From the NCBI GenBank assembly GCA_963995525.1, contig OZ023211.1:52356228-52420227 (forward strand): a stretch of 64,000 nt of DNA, given 5' to 3'. A program made the translations under genes and the position numbers. Shown piece after piece: positions 47,230 to 59,400 of the stretch (positions within the stretch are counted from its first letter, which is position 1; each line of letters opens with the position of its first letter). Below the pieces are notes generated by a model, which was not told the origin of the DNA, searched no databases, and saw nothing but the letters and a program-made list of their open reading frames with translations. This DNA comes from Escarpia spicata (taxonomy: Eukaryota; Annelida; Polychaeta; Sabellida; Siboglinidae).

Positions 47230-47565
47230 CCGACAGAACATAGTAACACCAGGGCCCCACTCACAGCAGTAGGCGAACAAAGAGTAAATGAGGGCCACAA
47301 CATCACAGCCAAAGACACAACAGTGCTCGCCAGAGAAAACACCTTCTGGCGAAGGAAAATCAGTGAAGATCAGAGAGAGGTGACCAACCATCAACAGAGA
47401 CACCGGGTACAACCTTCCCGTGATCTTCCTGGAACTGCTGTCATGTGACGACCACCAAAGAAGTCACATGACGACCGAGAGTTAGCAGTCCAACACTGAA
47501 GAGGGTGTCGTGAGGACACCGAAAGCTCCGTAAGAGACATCAAGGATTCGGAAAGGTAATTTCAT
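47230..47565 (+). pseudogene. possible Penelope-type retroelement C-terminal fragment
   Basis: The frame includes LTAVGEQRVNEGHNITAKDT, TVLARENTFWRRKISEDQRE and VQPSRDLPGTAVM with a stop. It resembles the tail of the GIY-YIG endonuclease region of Penelope-like elements (alternation of H..xTGHxIDW, VLARE..W.RRK..EA, NRDxGxxLP). The agreement is loose, key upstream GIY-YIG motifs are not visible, and further stops follow (RPPKKSHDDRELAVQH, stop). The assignment is tentative. Confidence 0.4.
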
Positions 47566-47569
47566 ACTT

Positions 47570-48730
47570 CCAATTAAGAACAAGACTGTTTATAATGTGA
47601 CTTTGGATGGTACTGAGAACAACTCAGGTCAGAGAAAAACAGTGGGCGAAGAATGATCTATTATACTTGTCCTGAACTTGAAATATACCAGACTTCGCAG
47701 CATGCCATATTGGCACCTACCAAATTGTGGTAAATCAAAGTCCAAAATTATATATAATTCAGTCACTAGATAAGAGATCGGTATCCCTGTCTGTTTACAT
47801 GTGTATATTTGCAAGTTGTTAGTAAATAATTTGTTCCAATATTATCACACAAACAGAGAATTGCATCTCTATAGCTATTGTCAGTATATGATGGGACTTG
47901 ATACCATGTTTTCAGTAGTATACATGGTTATTCCAATATGTGATCACTGCAGATGACTTGCATAATTAATGGGCTTCTAAAAATATATTTTGGATTTGCA
48001 AGCAAGTAAAAATAGCTACTGCAAGATCTACTTTTTTGTATAACACAATTTTGGATTACTATCTTTAATCATGTGTACACCTGTACTATTAAAAATGGCA
48101 GCCTGCAATAAATCTGTTTAAAACATGTTCATTGAAAATGAGCACACTAATTAAAAAATCTCTGTCAGCCAATCTCAGAACCATATAAATATCTTTAAGT
48201 CAGCATTGAGAATACCAGATTCAAGTTTGCATTTAGTATTTGTAGGGATGCCTAACTAGGACAACATAAAAAAGTAAGTTTACTTCCAGCTCTTGGACTG
48301 GTGAAAGAATGTGTAACATTTTAAGGCATTTTCTTGCTGAGGGTTTCAAAATATCATTGTAGATAAGTATATATATTATAAAAATAAAGAAAATACTGTG
48401 ATTGTTCATAGATTGACAAACCATAATTATAAGTTGCCATGCTGAATAAAATCCTTCAAAATGTGCAAAAGGCCCTAGTACATTGTCCTTGGTGTAAAGT
48501 TTAACATTATCTAATTAGATAATTTGCATATTTAATTGATTAATTCTGTAGGTTTATGACCATATGTTACAACATGGCATGACATTTCTTGTGAAATGAA
48601 AATCACAATTACAATCTATACTAATAAAAAGCATTGGTATTTGTGTGTTAATAACCTTAATAATGGCAGATATTGTATATATAATTAATAAAGCCATAGA
48701 AAAAGTTATATATCTATATATGTGTGTCAC
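47570..48730. other. no gene recognised
   Basis: AT-rich intergenic DNA with only short frames; ends at the start of the long inverted repeat copy. Confidence 0.6.
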
Positions 48731-49384
48731 TTCATATACGCAGAAATGTTGAATAGTTTCACATTATTCCATGTTGTATACATTTGAGTAGCCCTTTTGA
48801 AAGGATGCAAGTCTGAGCAATACATGTGAATAAGGTGGAAATTAAATTTACACTAAAAAACAAAATGTGAAAGACAATTAAGCAGTGCATATGAATATGG
48901 GGAATGCGAAGAGCACTACAACTTTTGGTCTACAACTCTACATTGCATATTTTGTTAAATATATATATATAATTCCAGACAATATAATTCTTAGGTCTTA
49001 GGGTCTTAGATTGTGTACTCAAAACAGCCCAATCTTACGCTAACGCAGGAGTTTGTGGTGTTTGTGCACATGTGCTGTGGGTTGCTTAAATTAATAGGCC
49101 TAAATTATTCAAACAATAACAATAGTTACCACAACTAGCTTTCAAATATATGAATACACTAATAAACACTATAGTATACTGATGATAATGCAAGGGAATT
49201 ATCATTGATAATGTCATTAATGATGTATAAAACCTGTCTGTGTCACCGTGACTGTTTTACTGTTAGTGTGTCTGCCAACAATCAGATAAAAAACTAATGG
49301 CTTACTTCAAATCGCCATACGGTTGCATGGTGGTAAACTGCTTGATTTATTTATTCATAAATACAATCTATATATTGAATCATG
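48731..49384 (-). repeat. long dispersed repeat, copy A (inverted relative to copy B)
   Basis: About 650 bp whose reverse complement matches 54009-54636 almost throughout. Shared phrases include caccatgcaaccgtatggcg, aaactcctgcgttagc, tttcaaaagggctactcaaa and ttcaacatttctgc. The copies differ by scattered substitutions and small indels. No terminal inverted repeats, poly-A tail or coding frame were seen, so the element class is unknown. Confidence 0.92.
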
Positions 49385-50197
49385 AGTGAGACAAAAAATC
49401 GAATCGACTCGAGACGTCGAGTTAACTCGGCCGTCAAATCACAACCACTGAAATCTGAAGTTCCAAGAAATCTGCCCGAGTTACCATAACAGTTTGTTGT
49501 CTCCTGCCTTCCTCGTATGTAAGACCTATATATATATGACAACATTCAGTGATCAAGCAAACAACGTTTGTCCACATTTAAATGCCAGCACACAGCAGAT
49601 GCTTGTTCTATTGTTGCACTCATCTATTGTGACGTTTGACAGCGCGGACCCACGCACGACCACGGCACACAAAACGATGGGTCAAGACACAAGAACACCA
49701 AACATACCTCATTTATGACACCGTTTTCAAAAAAGTCACCCCTAAAAGTTAAATATATTTAAAAAGAAAATTACTTACATATTTTCCGTATGCGGCATTT
49801 TAGCATGTCCTATATCACATCCTTTTGTTGTTTTGATCGTGTGTGCGCACCAAAAGCCACACTAATCGCTCGGCTGGCAGTAATGTATGTAGTGTTTATG
49901 AATAGTTTCGCACCTACATTTATTATCATAAACACGATTGAATGTCCATGTATAATATTTCCTTTGTTTTCATGTGTATTAATAATGACATTTGATTTGT
50001 TTATTGTTATGAATTGTATTTGAATATGAAAATAAATATTGAAAATAATTTTCGGACAGGTGCCCGGATGATAAACCAGACGTCTGTCGGCTTGATATCT
50101 GTGGCTGGCTGGGTTTTTTCCTGCAATTCTGTTGAAATTTCGTAAGTTAGCAAGACATTGATATACAAACGAGACAACCAAGCCTTGGTCAGTCAAA
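49385..50197 (+). promoter_or_regulatory. DYNC1H1: DYNC1H1 5' flank and 5' UTR (start site not determined)
   Basis: The sequence between inverted repeat copy A and the dynein ATG must hold the proximal promoter and 5' UTR unless a 5' non-coding exon lies further upstream. No clear TATA box or initiator could be placed. The ATG context is gtcaaaatgtc. Confidence 0.4.
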
Positions 50198-50432
50198 ATG
50201 TCTGACACGGGCGATGCTGACCCGCAGCAAACAGCGACGCAAGCAGTAATTGAGGTGACCACTTTCGCCAACTATCTTCGGCGGGTGGTGCCCGTTCTGT
50301 TGGAAGATGCCGATGACACACCCGAAGCGCTCATCATCACCCTGAAAGACAAGAACACCATAGAATGCATGAAAAAGTTCCTGGGAGACCCCCAGATCCC
50401 GGCGCTATTTGTGCAGCGAATGGCTGCTAAAG
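50198..50432 (+). CDS. DYNC1H1: DYNC1H1 exon 1 (start codon; N-terminal dimerisation region)
   Basis: Starts at the ATG at 50198 ([20 protein letters not shown]) and continues [20 protein letters not shown] and [18 protein letters not shown], which aligns with LRKLVPLLLED and MRKFLSDPQ of vertebrate DYNC1H1. Ends one base into a codon at a GTACTA donor, a weaker than usual site. The start agrees with the family, whose members begin shortly before this conserved helix. Confidence 0.93.
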
Positions 50433-53400
50433 GTACTATTGAACGTAGTGGAGCTCGCTTCTCGCACACTTTGAAGTTTGAGTTTGAATATATAATATAT
50501 ATTTAAATTAATATAGCCTAGGCAGTGACGCTGACAGTGGTATTGTAGCCACTGTAGACAGTGTAGTGTAGTGTAGGGTAATTGATGGGCTAGAGCTATG
50601 ACGTGACAGTATGTCGGTCCGAGGATATCCTCGGATGCAGCTACGGTTGCCGAATTGGTCTGGTCAGGATACCGGAACACTGGTTGCCCCTCCCCTCTTT
50701 TTTAATTTCTGTTTCCTTTTATTTCTTCCTGTGTCACACGCACGTCAATTTCGTATAATTGTCAAATATGACAGCTTGAGGTAAAAGATTGCATATTGAA
50801 ATTGTCTAATTATAATGATTAATGAATCATGAATGACATCTGACGTAACCAAGTGAGATGAGAATGAGTCATAACGGCCATAAACTACATATTTATTTTA
50901 AGAATCAACAAAATAAGTCAAGTATCCCAACCAGCATGCCACCCTCAGCCCGAGGGCGTATCTGAGCGGCTGACAGGCGGCACCCATTGGCACTCTCCAG
51001 CCGCTGTTGCCCCAGTGACAGCGTCTGTTGGTCATTTATCAGCAATTGGGCCTCCCGGCTGGAGCACCTGGGTAGTGACATTTAACACTACAGTATACTG
51101 CCATTTTTGAACTCCGGGAAAAAGGTACGTTTTAGACATTCTGTTGTAAATCTTTGTATATTTCTAGATTATCCAAATACATTAATTTTGGCTTGACTTT
51201 ATAAGCACACATTTGATTCTGTGGAAACTGGTTATTTATGCATAAAACTTTAAATAGAATGTGGGGTGGGGCAGAATAACCTGATGTCTTGATTGTGGCT
51301 GCCCTATGGATGACTATGATATGATGAAGATGAACGTGTCTCATCAATAACAAATGCTGTCCCTGAGCTGCGCGCTTCCTGTTTGTTAGTGTAACGGTAA
51401 ATGTGTGATGGATGAAGTGCTTACACTAAGCGCGTTCTGTCAGTTTATGGCCCACACAATTTCTGTCATTTATGTCGCTTTACTTTAAAGCTATATAAAA
51501 CAGTTCCAGGTTTCTCATCAGAACTTTATTAAAATGTAAATGAGGGGTGCGTTTTATGATAAATGTGTCTATGTTGATCCTGAAGGCGGTACCAACAACT
51601 ATCAAAGCAACTCGTCATCAACAATTAACAACTTAAAAGTCTTAAGTTTCTACTGAATGTATTTTTTACAAGTAGACACATTCCTTTGGTTTGGTGTGAC
51701 ATATAGTTTTCTCTTTTTGCACATAATTATTGCATGCATATTTAATCAAAGGATAATTATATTTCAAAATAAAGTTTTGTGGAAGATTTTTTAAATTCTT
51801 GTGCTGATGAGAAACCAGGAATTATTTATTTATAAAAGTAAAGTAAAATAGTTTATGTGACATTATAGTGAGACAAAATATGTTTATTTCTTTACACATT
51901 TTATAGATACTAGGCTTTTTAAATTGCGGTACCTTCACTGAAGAAATGAAATATTTGTACATTAATATTCCAGATGCTGTCAGAAAGAATGAAGTGGCAA
52001 CATTGCCACTGACTGGAACATCAGGAAAACATTAGAAAGTACTCCAAGACTGTCTCTGACGGGAATGGTGTTAGACAGCACCAGATAAAAAATGCAGCTA
52101 GATGTAGCAGAAAAGAGTTTATGGACAATAATAATTAAGCAGCCTTTTCATAAAATATTTGAAATGTGATGTGCCGCACGAATCAATGTACAGTAATTGC
52201 AACTTTACTTTTTGATTTTCTTGTATTAAATTATGTGTTTGTTATGCGCATTGGAGTTGTGTAATTTTAGTTTATACAGGGGTAGAACTACCCACTAGTC
52301 TGCTAGTCCGTACACTAGTAAAAATTACGGCGGACTAGTAAACCTGCCTACCAACTAGTCCGGCTGTCTAGTAAAAATCAGCATGTTGCGTGGCGCCACC
52401 ATTCGTACCATTGACAGACTAATTATTTACCTAATGAGTCGCCAGTGAAATGGTGCTTTTGATTGGCTGTTGTTTGACATCGAATTCTGAAATGACAGTT
52501 GTTTGGTTTAGCGTATCTGGTAGAGGTACGGCTAATGAATGCAATTGATGGCCATTTTCAAATGCACGGTTTTCGAATACAGTTTACATCTACATTGCTT
52601 TATTAGTCTACGTTTACGCATGATGTATCGTTAATTGACTGGGGTTGCAAAACCAGCAGTAAAGCGCAAAAGTGAACGGGACAGGCAGTACGACAAGCAG
52701 AAATGACTTGAAGGTTTGGTAGTGCGACCACACGTGGCTGTCCTATGACGAGGACAGGGTTTGATGTTCTGCATGCTGAGTGGCACCAACTGACTGGCAG
52801 GCAGTGTTAGCACCAGGACTGGATGACACTGTTTTTTAGTGGTTGAAATAAAATTGTTGCGATTTAAATTTGTGTTATGTTTTGATATTTGCAGGACTAG
52901 TAAACCTTTTGGCGGACTAAAAATAAAGTTTTGTCTTTATTAGTCCTGCTGTCCAGTAAAATAAATGCTGAAGTTCTACCCCTGTTATAATAGTTGGATG
53001 GGATACTCAACACCCATTCTCTTTTTGAAGCAGTTTACAATAGTTATGTTCCAAAATAATATATTACTACATTATTTTATTGTTTTGAACTTCCAAATTC
53101 CAGTTAATCCCAATAAATTGTTGAACGTGTATCAAGTAATGTTCAATTTAACATTAGAGTGACAGTGCATGATGAATACACATAAGTGTATGTGTATAAT
53201 TTTGTCTTATTACTTGAAAACACAAATTCACACATTTAGCAAAATTACTTAATTAGGCACAGTCGGCATATGAGTGGCTAACCATCCACACAGTATTGGT
53301 GTTCGACTATAAGCCGCCCAAAGGCGAGCCGCCAGACAAAAATTCCTCGGCCTGCAGGCGGATGCAGACAGTGGGCCGATGACTTTGTCACTATCGGCAT

Positions 53401-56400
53401 GCCGTAGGTGTGCTATTTGGGATATGCACGACATATGCAATACATTAAATGTATGCAGAACTTTGCATAGTCTACATATAATTTATTAGAATACGATATT
53501 CCAATAAGTCTGACACACTTAGTAGCATTACCACACGAAAATGTTCTTATGGCTATAAGCAGCTACTTCTGAAGTAAATTTTTTTATTTCATGAAAATTT
53601 GATATTTAATAACAAAGATATTAAGTTGTGAAGTTATCTACCCCAGGCGTTTTCGTTAGAACAGCGGGCTTGGAAATGAACACAGAAAGAATAGGATCAC
53701 TCTATTCACCTGATGTACCCCTATTTTACAATTTTTAGTCCTTTGGCCAAAGGTCCAAGGGACTTGCCATCACTCTGCGGCCGCCGTTGGCTGCCGTATC
53801 TCAAAAACTGTTCAGCAACTTTTTCTCTAATTTTGCATAGACATGTCTTAAGGCACTGCCACTATGCACGAGAAATTTGTATTTGATTAAATGATTCTAA
53901 GGGCTCCCTAGGGCCTGCAAGGACCCCAAAACTGGTAATAATGTAACATTTTGCCTATTTTTTCAAAAACTGTTCAGCAACTTTTTCTATAATTTTGCAT
54001 ATACATTTCATGATTCAATATATAGATTGTATTTATGAATAAATAAATCAAGCAGTTTACCACCATGCAACCGTATGGCGATTTGAAGTAAGCCATTAGT
54101 TTTTTATCTGATTGTTGGCAGACACACTAACAGTAAAACAGTCACAGACAGGTTTTATACATCATTATCAATGATAATTCCCTTGCATTATCATCAGTAT
54201 AGTGTTTATTAGTGTATTTATATATTTGAAAGCTAGTTGTGGTAACTATTGTTATTGTTTGAATAATTTAGGCCTATTAATTTAAGCAACCCACAGTACA
54301 TGTGCGCAAACACCACAAACTCCTGCGTTAGCCTAAGATTGGGCTGTTTTGAGTACACAATCTAAGACCCTAAAACCTAAGAATTATATAGTCTGGAATT
54401 ATATATATTTAACAAAATTTGCAATGTAGAGTTGTAGACCCAAAGTTGTAGTGCTCTTTGCGTTCCCCATATTCATATGCACTGCTTAATTGTCTTTCAC
54501 ATTTTGTTTTTTGGTGTAAATTTAATTTCCACCTTATTCACGTGTATTGCTCAGACTTGCATCCTTTCAAAAGGGCTACTCAAATGTATACAACATGGAA
54601 TAATGTGAAACTATTCAACATTTCTGCATATATGAATAGTGTCACTGTACACAAAAAATATGTATTTGATTGAATTATTCTAAGGGCACCTAATGATCCC
54701 CTCAAAAAAGGACCCCAAAACTGGTAAATTTTCACATTTTGCCTATTTTTTCAAAAACTCTTAAATAACTTTTTCTAATTTTGCATAGATATTTCATGTG
54801 GTAGTGCCACTGTACACAAGAAATCTGTATTAGATTAAATCATTCTAAGGGCACCAAAGGTCCCCTAAAATGCTAAATTTGCTAACTAAATGGTCTACTG
54901 CAGCAGATGATCTAGCAGCCTTCCAGTCCTTTTGGTCAACTAATCCCTTTTCCCACAATATCTGTCACACCTCACTGTGGCTGCTGGTGGAAAGTGTGAC
55001 TAATCTGTAATTGGTCACTGGCAGAGGTTTGGGTCACTGTGGCTGGTGGTGGAAAGTGTGACTAATCTGTAATTGGTCACTGGCAGAGGCTTGGGTCAAC
55101 AGACACAGCACCCTCTAGACCCCTGGACAGTTGTGCCTACATTCTAAGGGGTCATCCTGAAACAACCACATGTCAACCATTAGAAGAGTTGACATAGTTC
55201 TGCTATATACAAGAAATCTGTATTTGATTGAATCATTCTAGTATCATCAGCATATACTAGAACATACATTTGCAAGAAAATGTCTACATCATCATCACTA
55301 AGGTTGTAAATTTCACCAGCTGCCATGTCAAGTCCCTTATAATTATGACTAACAGTGTTAAAAATCATTCAGGTAAATAGCAAATAACAAAGGAGACAAG
55401 TTTTCTCCTTGTGGTAACTCTACATAACATGAGAAGAAGGCTGACACAGCCCCCCAAAATGTTTACACTATCTAGTGATGTGGTTTTGAAAAGGGCCCTT
55501 GAGACTATCCCCTAACAGTAGATTTTGTGTATTGTACCAGAAACAGAACACTATTCCCCTTCCCAAAACATCTGTCACATGCGGAGTCTGTGTCTATTAT
55601 GGATATATATTTTTATGCAGTTGTTTTATATAAGCAGAAAGTTAATTGAAATTAGTTATTCTTAGGCTACAGAAAAGTAATTCCCGGTTTCTCATCAATG
55701 CATGTATTTAAATTTATGTGCCACAACATTTTATTTTCTATTATAATTATTCCTCTAAATGCAAGACGTGGTGCAATAAGTGAACAGTAAACATGTCAAC
55801 ATTTTACTTCCATCATAACCCTTAAATGATCTGTAACTATGATTCACCAAAAAAACATTTGATTAATAATTACCTACAGGGTTGTTTGATTTATACCGGG
55901 CAGAAACTGTTTCTGTCCAGCAGAAACGGCAACAATAGGAAATACATGCCATTGATAGGCAAACGTGTTCTTTTTATAGAAAACGTTAGTTTCTTTCTGT
56001 ACCTGTCTACGTATGATAACCATTTGTCCGCCCTGCTCACAACAAGTATCACATGAATGATAAAAGGAAGATCACTGCCACTTAACTTGTGGATTATTAT
56101 TATTATAAACTGTTCTGCTACAGCTTGGTGGACAGTTAATTAGTGGGTCAAGTTCAAATACATCAGCACGTTTTTTACACTTGCATGGTAGTATAGGCTC
56201 AGTAGTGTGCTGGCAGCTACTAAACCTATAGGCTTGTGTGAAAAGGATAGTTGGCAGAAGAGCTAACTTCAAAGCACCATTGCATCCATTTAGCCAGGCA
56301 GCAGTCAGACTGTCCCAGTGTCTGCTGGTATGTTTATATAATAATTAGATAGGCTTAATGATCCTAATACACCAATCTGTTGGCACAATGTCAGATAATA

Positions 56401-59400
56401 GGACTAGATTAAACATCTTAACAATAACTATAATTAGTTCTGTGGGGCTGTTTTTTCAAAAACTGTTCAGTAACTTTTTCTCCAATTTTTCATGGACATT
56501 TCATGTGGTAGTGCCTGCTATTGTTTGATAGACTCCTGTTAAACTGGACAGTTGCCTGTAGGTTTTAAACTGTGTCAAACAGTGAGTCTACCTTTTGCTC
56601 TCAAATAAACTATCCTCTTAGTTTTACACATAAAGACATAATCTAACATAACTTGATACATTTTTGTAGCAGCACATTTGTACTTCCAGTGTATCATTGC
56701 AACATAACATACTTACTGTGTGCCACGTTTGAATGTCATGCGTGTAATATTTCCATGCAGTCCATTTGCATATATAATGTAAAACTTCAACAGCCATTTT
56801 CTTAATTTTCACTTTTTGACACCTACCATGTTCAACGCTCCATAACTTCGCAAATTTTTGTAGCAGTCATAATTTTTGAAACCGTGTAAAACACCCTACC
56901 CAACCTTTACAAGAATGTTAGAAAACAATGTTACAATTTTTCCGACTTACATACCATCGCGACGTGCCGGATCCAACAGCCGCAGCGGCTGCTGTGGTAA
57001 AGCTTAGTTAACCAAAATGGAAAAAGGAAAGAGAAGACATATTGCAAGAAATAAACAATACCATAAAAGACTATTTTATTAATTAATAGACTTATTTTTA
57101 ATACACTTATCAGGAGGTTTAAACACTGTTACCGAGTTACTGTATTGGCCCCTATAGTCCTGTCTAGACGTCTACCTTTCAAGACCCTCTGGCTCTGGGC
57201 CCCTTCATCAGTATTACTGTTGCTTTTTCACGCACACATGCATGCACGCACACACAAACACCCACACATCTTTGACGTGCGCAAGTATGTTGGCTTCCAA
57301 GAAGAAGAGGATTGTCCTGTTATGTATGTCAGATTGATTGTATTTTGATAAAGTTGTCAGTTAAAATATGAGACTGTGCTTCAGATGACACAGAAGTGGA
57401 GAGTGGTGAAGGCGAGTCAGACAATGTGTCCTACTTCATCACGTCTGAAGTGCAGTACACCAGTTCCAAGGCTAACAGGTACAAGCAAATGTTTAGTAAA
57501 ACGTTCAGTAAATTCACAATAACTATAACATGTTAAAATATATTCTCAGTATAGTTAACACTTTGGCAGAGCTGTACAGTATGGTGAGCATTGTTTATAA
57601 AATTGCAAAGCAATGGGTGTATAGGTCCACATTTTCACTGGAATTCCGTCAGTTATTTAGTCTTGGCAGGTCTACATAAATACATTTAGCACAGCTGTAG
57701 CAGTCCGTCATTTCTATCCATTACATTTACGAATGGCTGTTGCCATAGTTCACTTTAGATTACATTCTTTTAACTGTTTGAATATATGATTGTTTTCTTA
57801 GTCATATTATTTTTCCCAAACTAAATTTAAAAAGGTCTACCAGGTCTTTGGTTTCTCTAACTTACTGTTTTGCCAGACATTGACTAAGCGGGTAAATATT
57901 AGCGTAAACCTAGGTTGTTACTTATCATCTTCATACCCTTGATAGTGCATAAAGATACCACATGCATCCAACATCTGTAGCATAAGAGTAGACTTAATAA
58001 TAAACGAACAATTATTTCAGCTTGGCCATGCTGAAGAAAGGTCCCATCGTTGAAGCTGACAAGAGCTTCAGCAGTCAGATACGAATCACGAATGTTGGTG
58101 ATGGCTCCCCCTATGAGACGCTACATGCATACGTGAGCAATGTGATGGCCCCCTATTTCAAGTCATATGTCCGAGCTACTGGCAAGGCTGACAGGTGAGA
58201 TACATGTTTCTTATAGGCATGATACGGAAGGCACAGAAATAATATGGCGCGTACATGGCTTGACCTGTTGTTACTGTATGCAAACATGTTGAAATATTAT
58301 GTGCTGGACTACATTTCAGAAAATGCAGTAAATTATATTTTGCAGTTTATAAAATAACAATCCTGGGTGTGATATCAAACCACAGGAATGCTTAACAACA
58401 TTTCTGAACTTTGCTGAAACAGCAGTTTCTTTTGTGTACTTTGGCATCTGTTTATACTTGTCAAGATTTGCTGCAGACTGGTTGGAAAACTGTTTATTAT
58501 CAAAATATTTACACTCAGGGACGGTGACAAGATGGCGCCATCTGTTGAGAAGAAAATAGCCGAGCTGGAAATGGGCCTATTACACTTGCAACAGAACATT
58601 GACATCCCGGAGATAACCCTCACTATTCACCCTGTCGTCGCGGCAACCATCAAGAAATGTGCTGAGCAGGGCCGCAAGCCCAAAGTATCTGACTTTGGCG
58701 ACAAGGTGGAAGACGCGACCTTTCTCAACAGTCTGCAGAGCGGAGTGAATCGGTGGATCCGGGAGATTAGAAAGGTGTGTTTCTCATTTGTTTGTAACCA
58801 GGATTGTCTGAGGCATGGGTGGCCAATGTGAATATTTGTGACGACTGTGAGGTGTGATGCAAAAAAATGCAGAATTATGTAACTGTTTATTTATAGTTCT
58901 GCATTATATTAAGTTTTTTGTTTCTGCGCCTTTGTCTGTTCTGACATTTTTTGTTTTGACTGATTGCAGTGGCCTACTGGGTGTACTGGCTTTTATTTGT
59001 CACTTTATATTTGGCATATTTCAAAACAGTGAATTGTTATGGTGAATGTATCGAGTTACGTATGTTCTTCAAAAGGCACTGTTGGTGATATATGGTTGGA
59101 ACAAATGATCTGCCCTCTGTGTAAATGTGGGCAGGGTAAATTTCTTTAAATAATGTGTTCAGGGAATAACTGAATGTAGATTACAAATGGTTTGATTCAT
59201 GTTGACTGGAAACTTCCTCGTCATCATGTAACAGAGCTTTATACAACAATTTGGCTTTATTAAACATACAAAGCCAAGTGGAACTAAGTACGCAAGGGCA
59301 CCATTCCACTAAGGGCACCATTCCACTAAGGGCACCATTCCACTAAGGGAATGAGCTCATCAGGAAAATTCTTCAAACAGAATTCGTTGTTAATTTTAAT

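Noticed and set aside
49810..50271. 153-codon minus-strand frame
   Set aside because: Antisense over the dynein 5' UTR and exon 1; no homology recognised.
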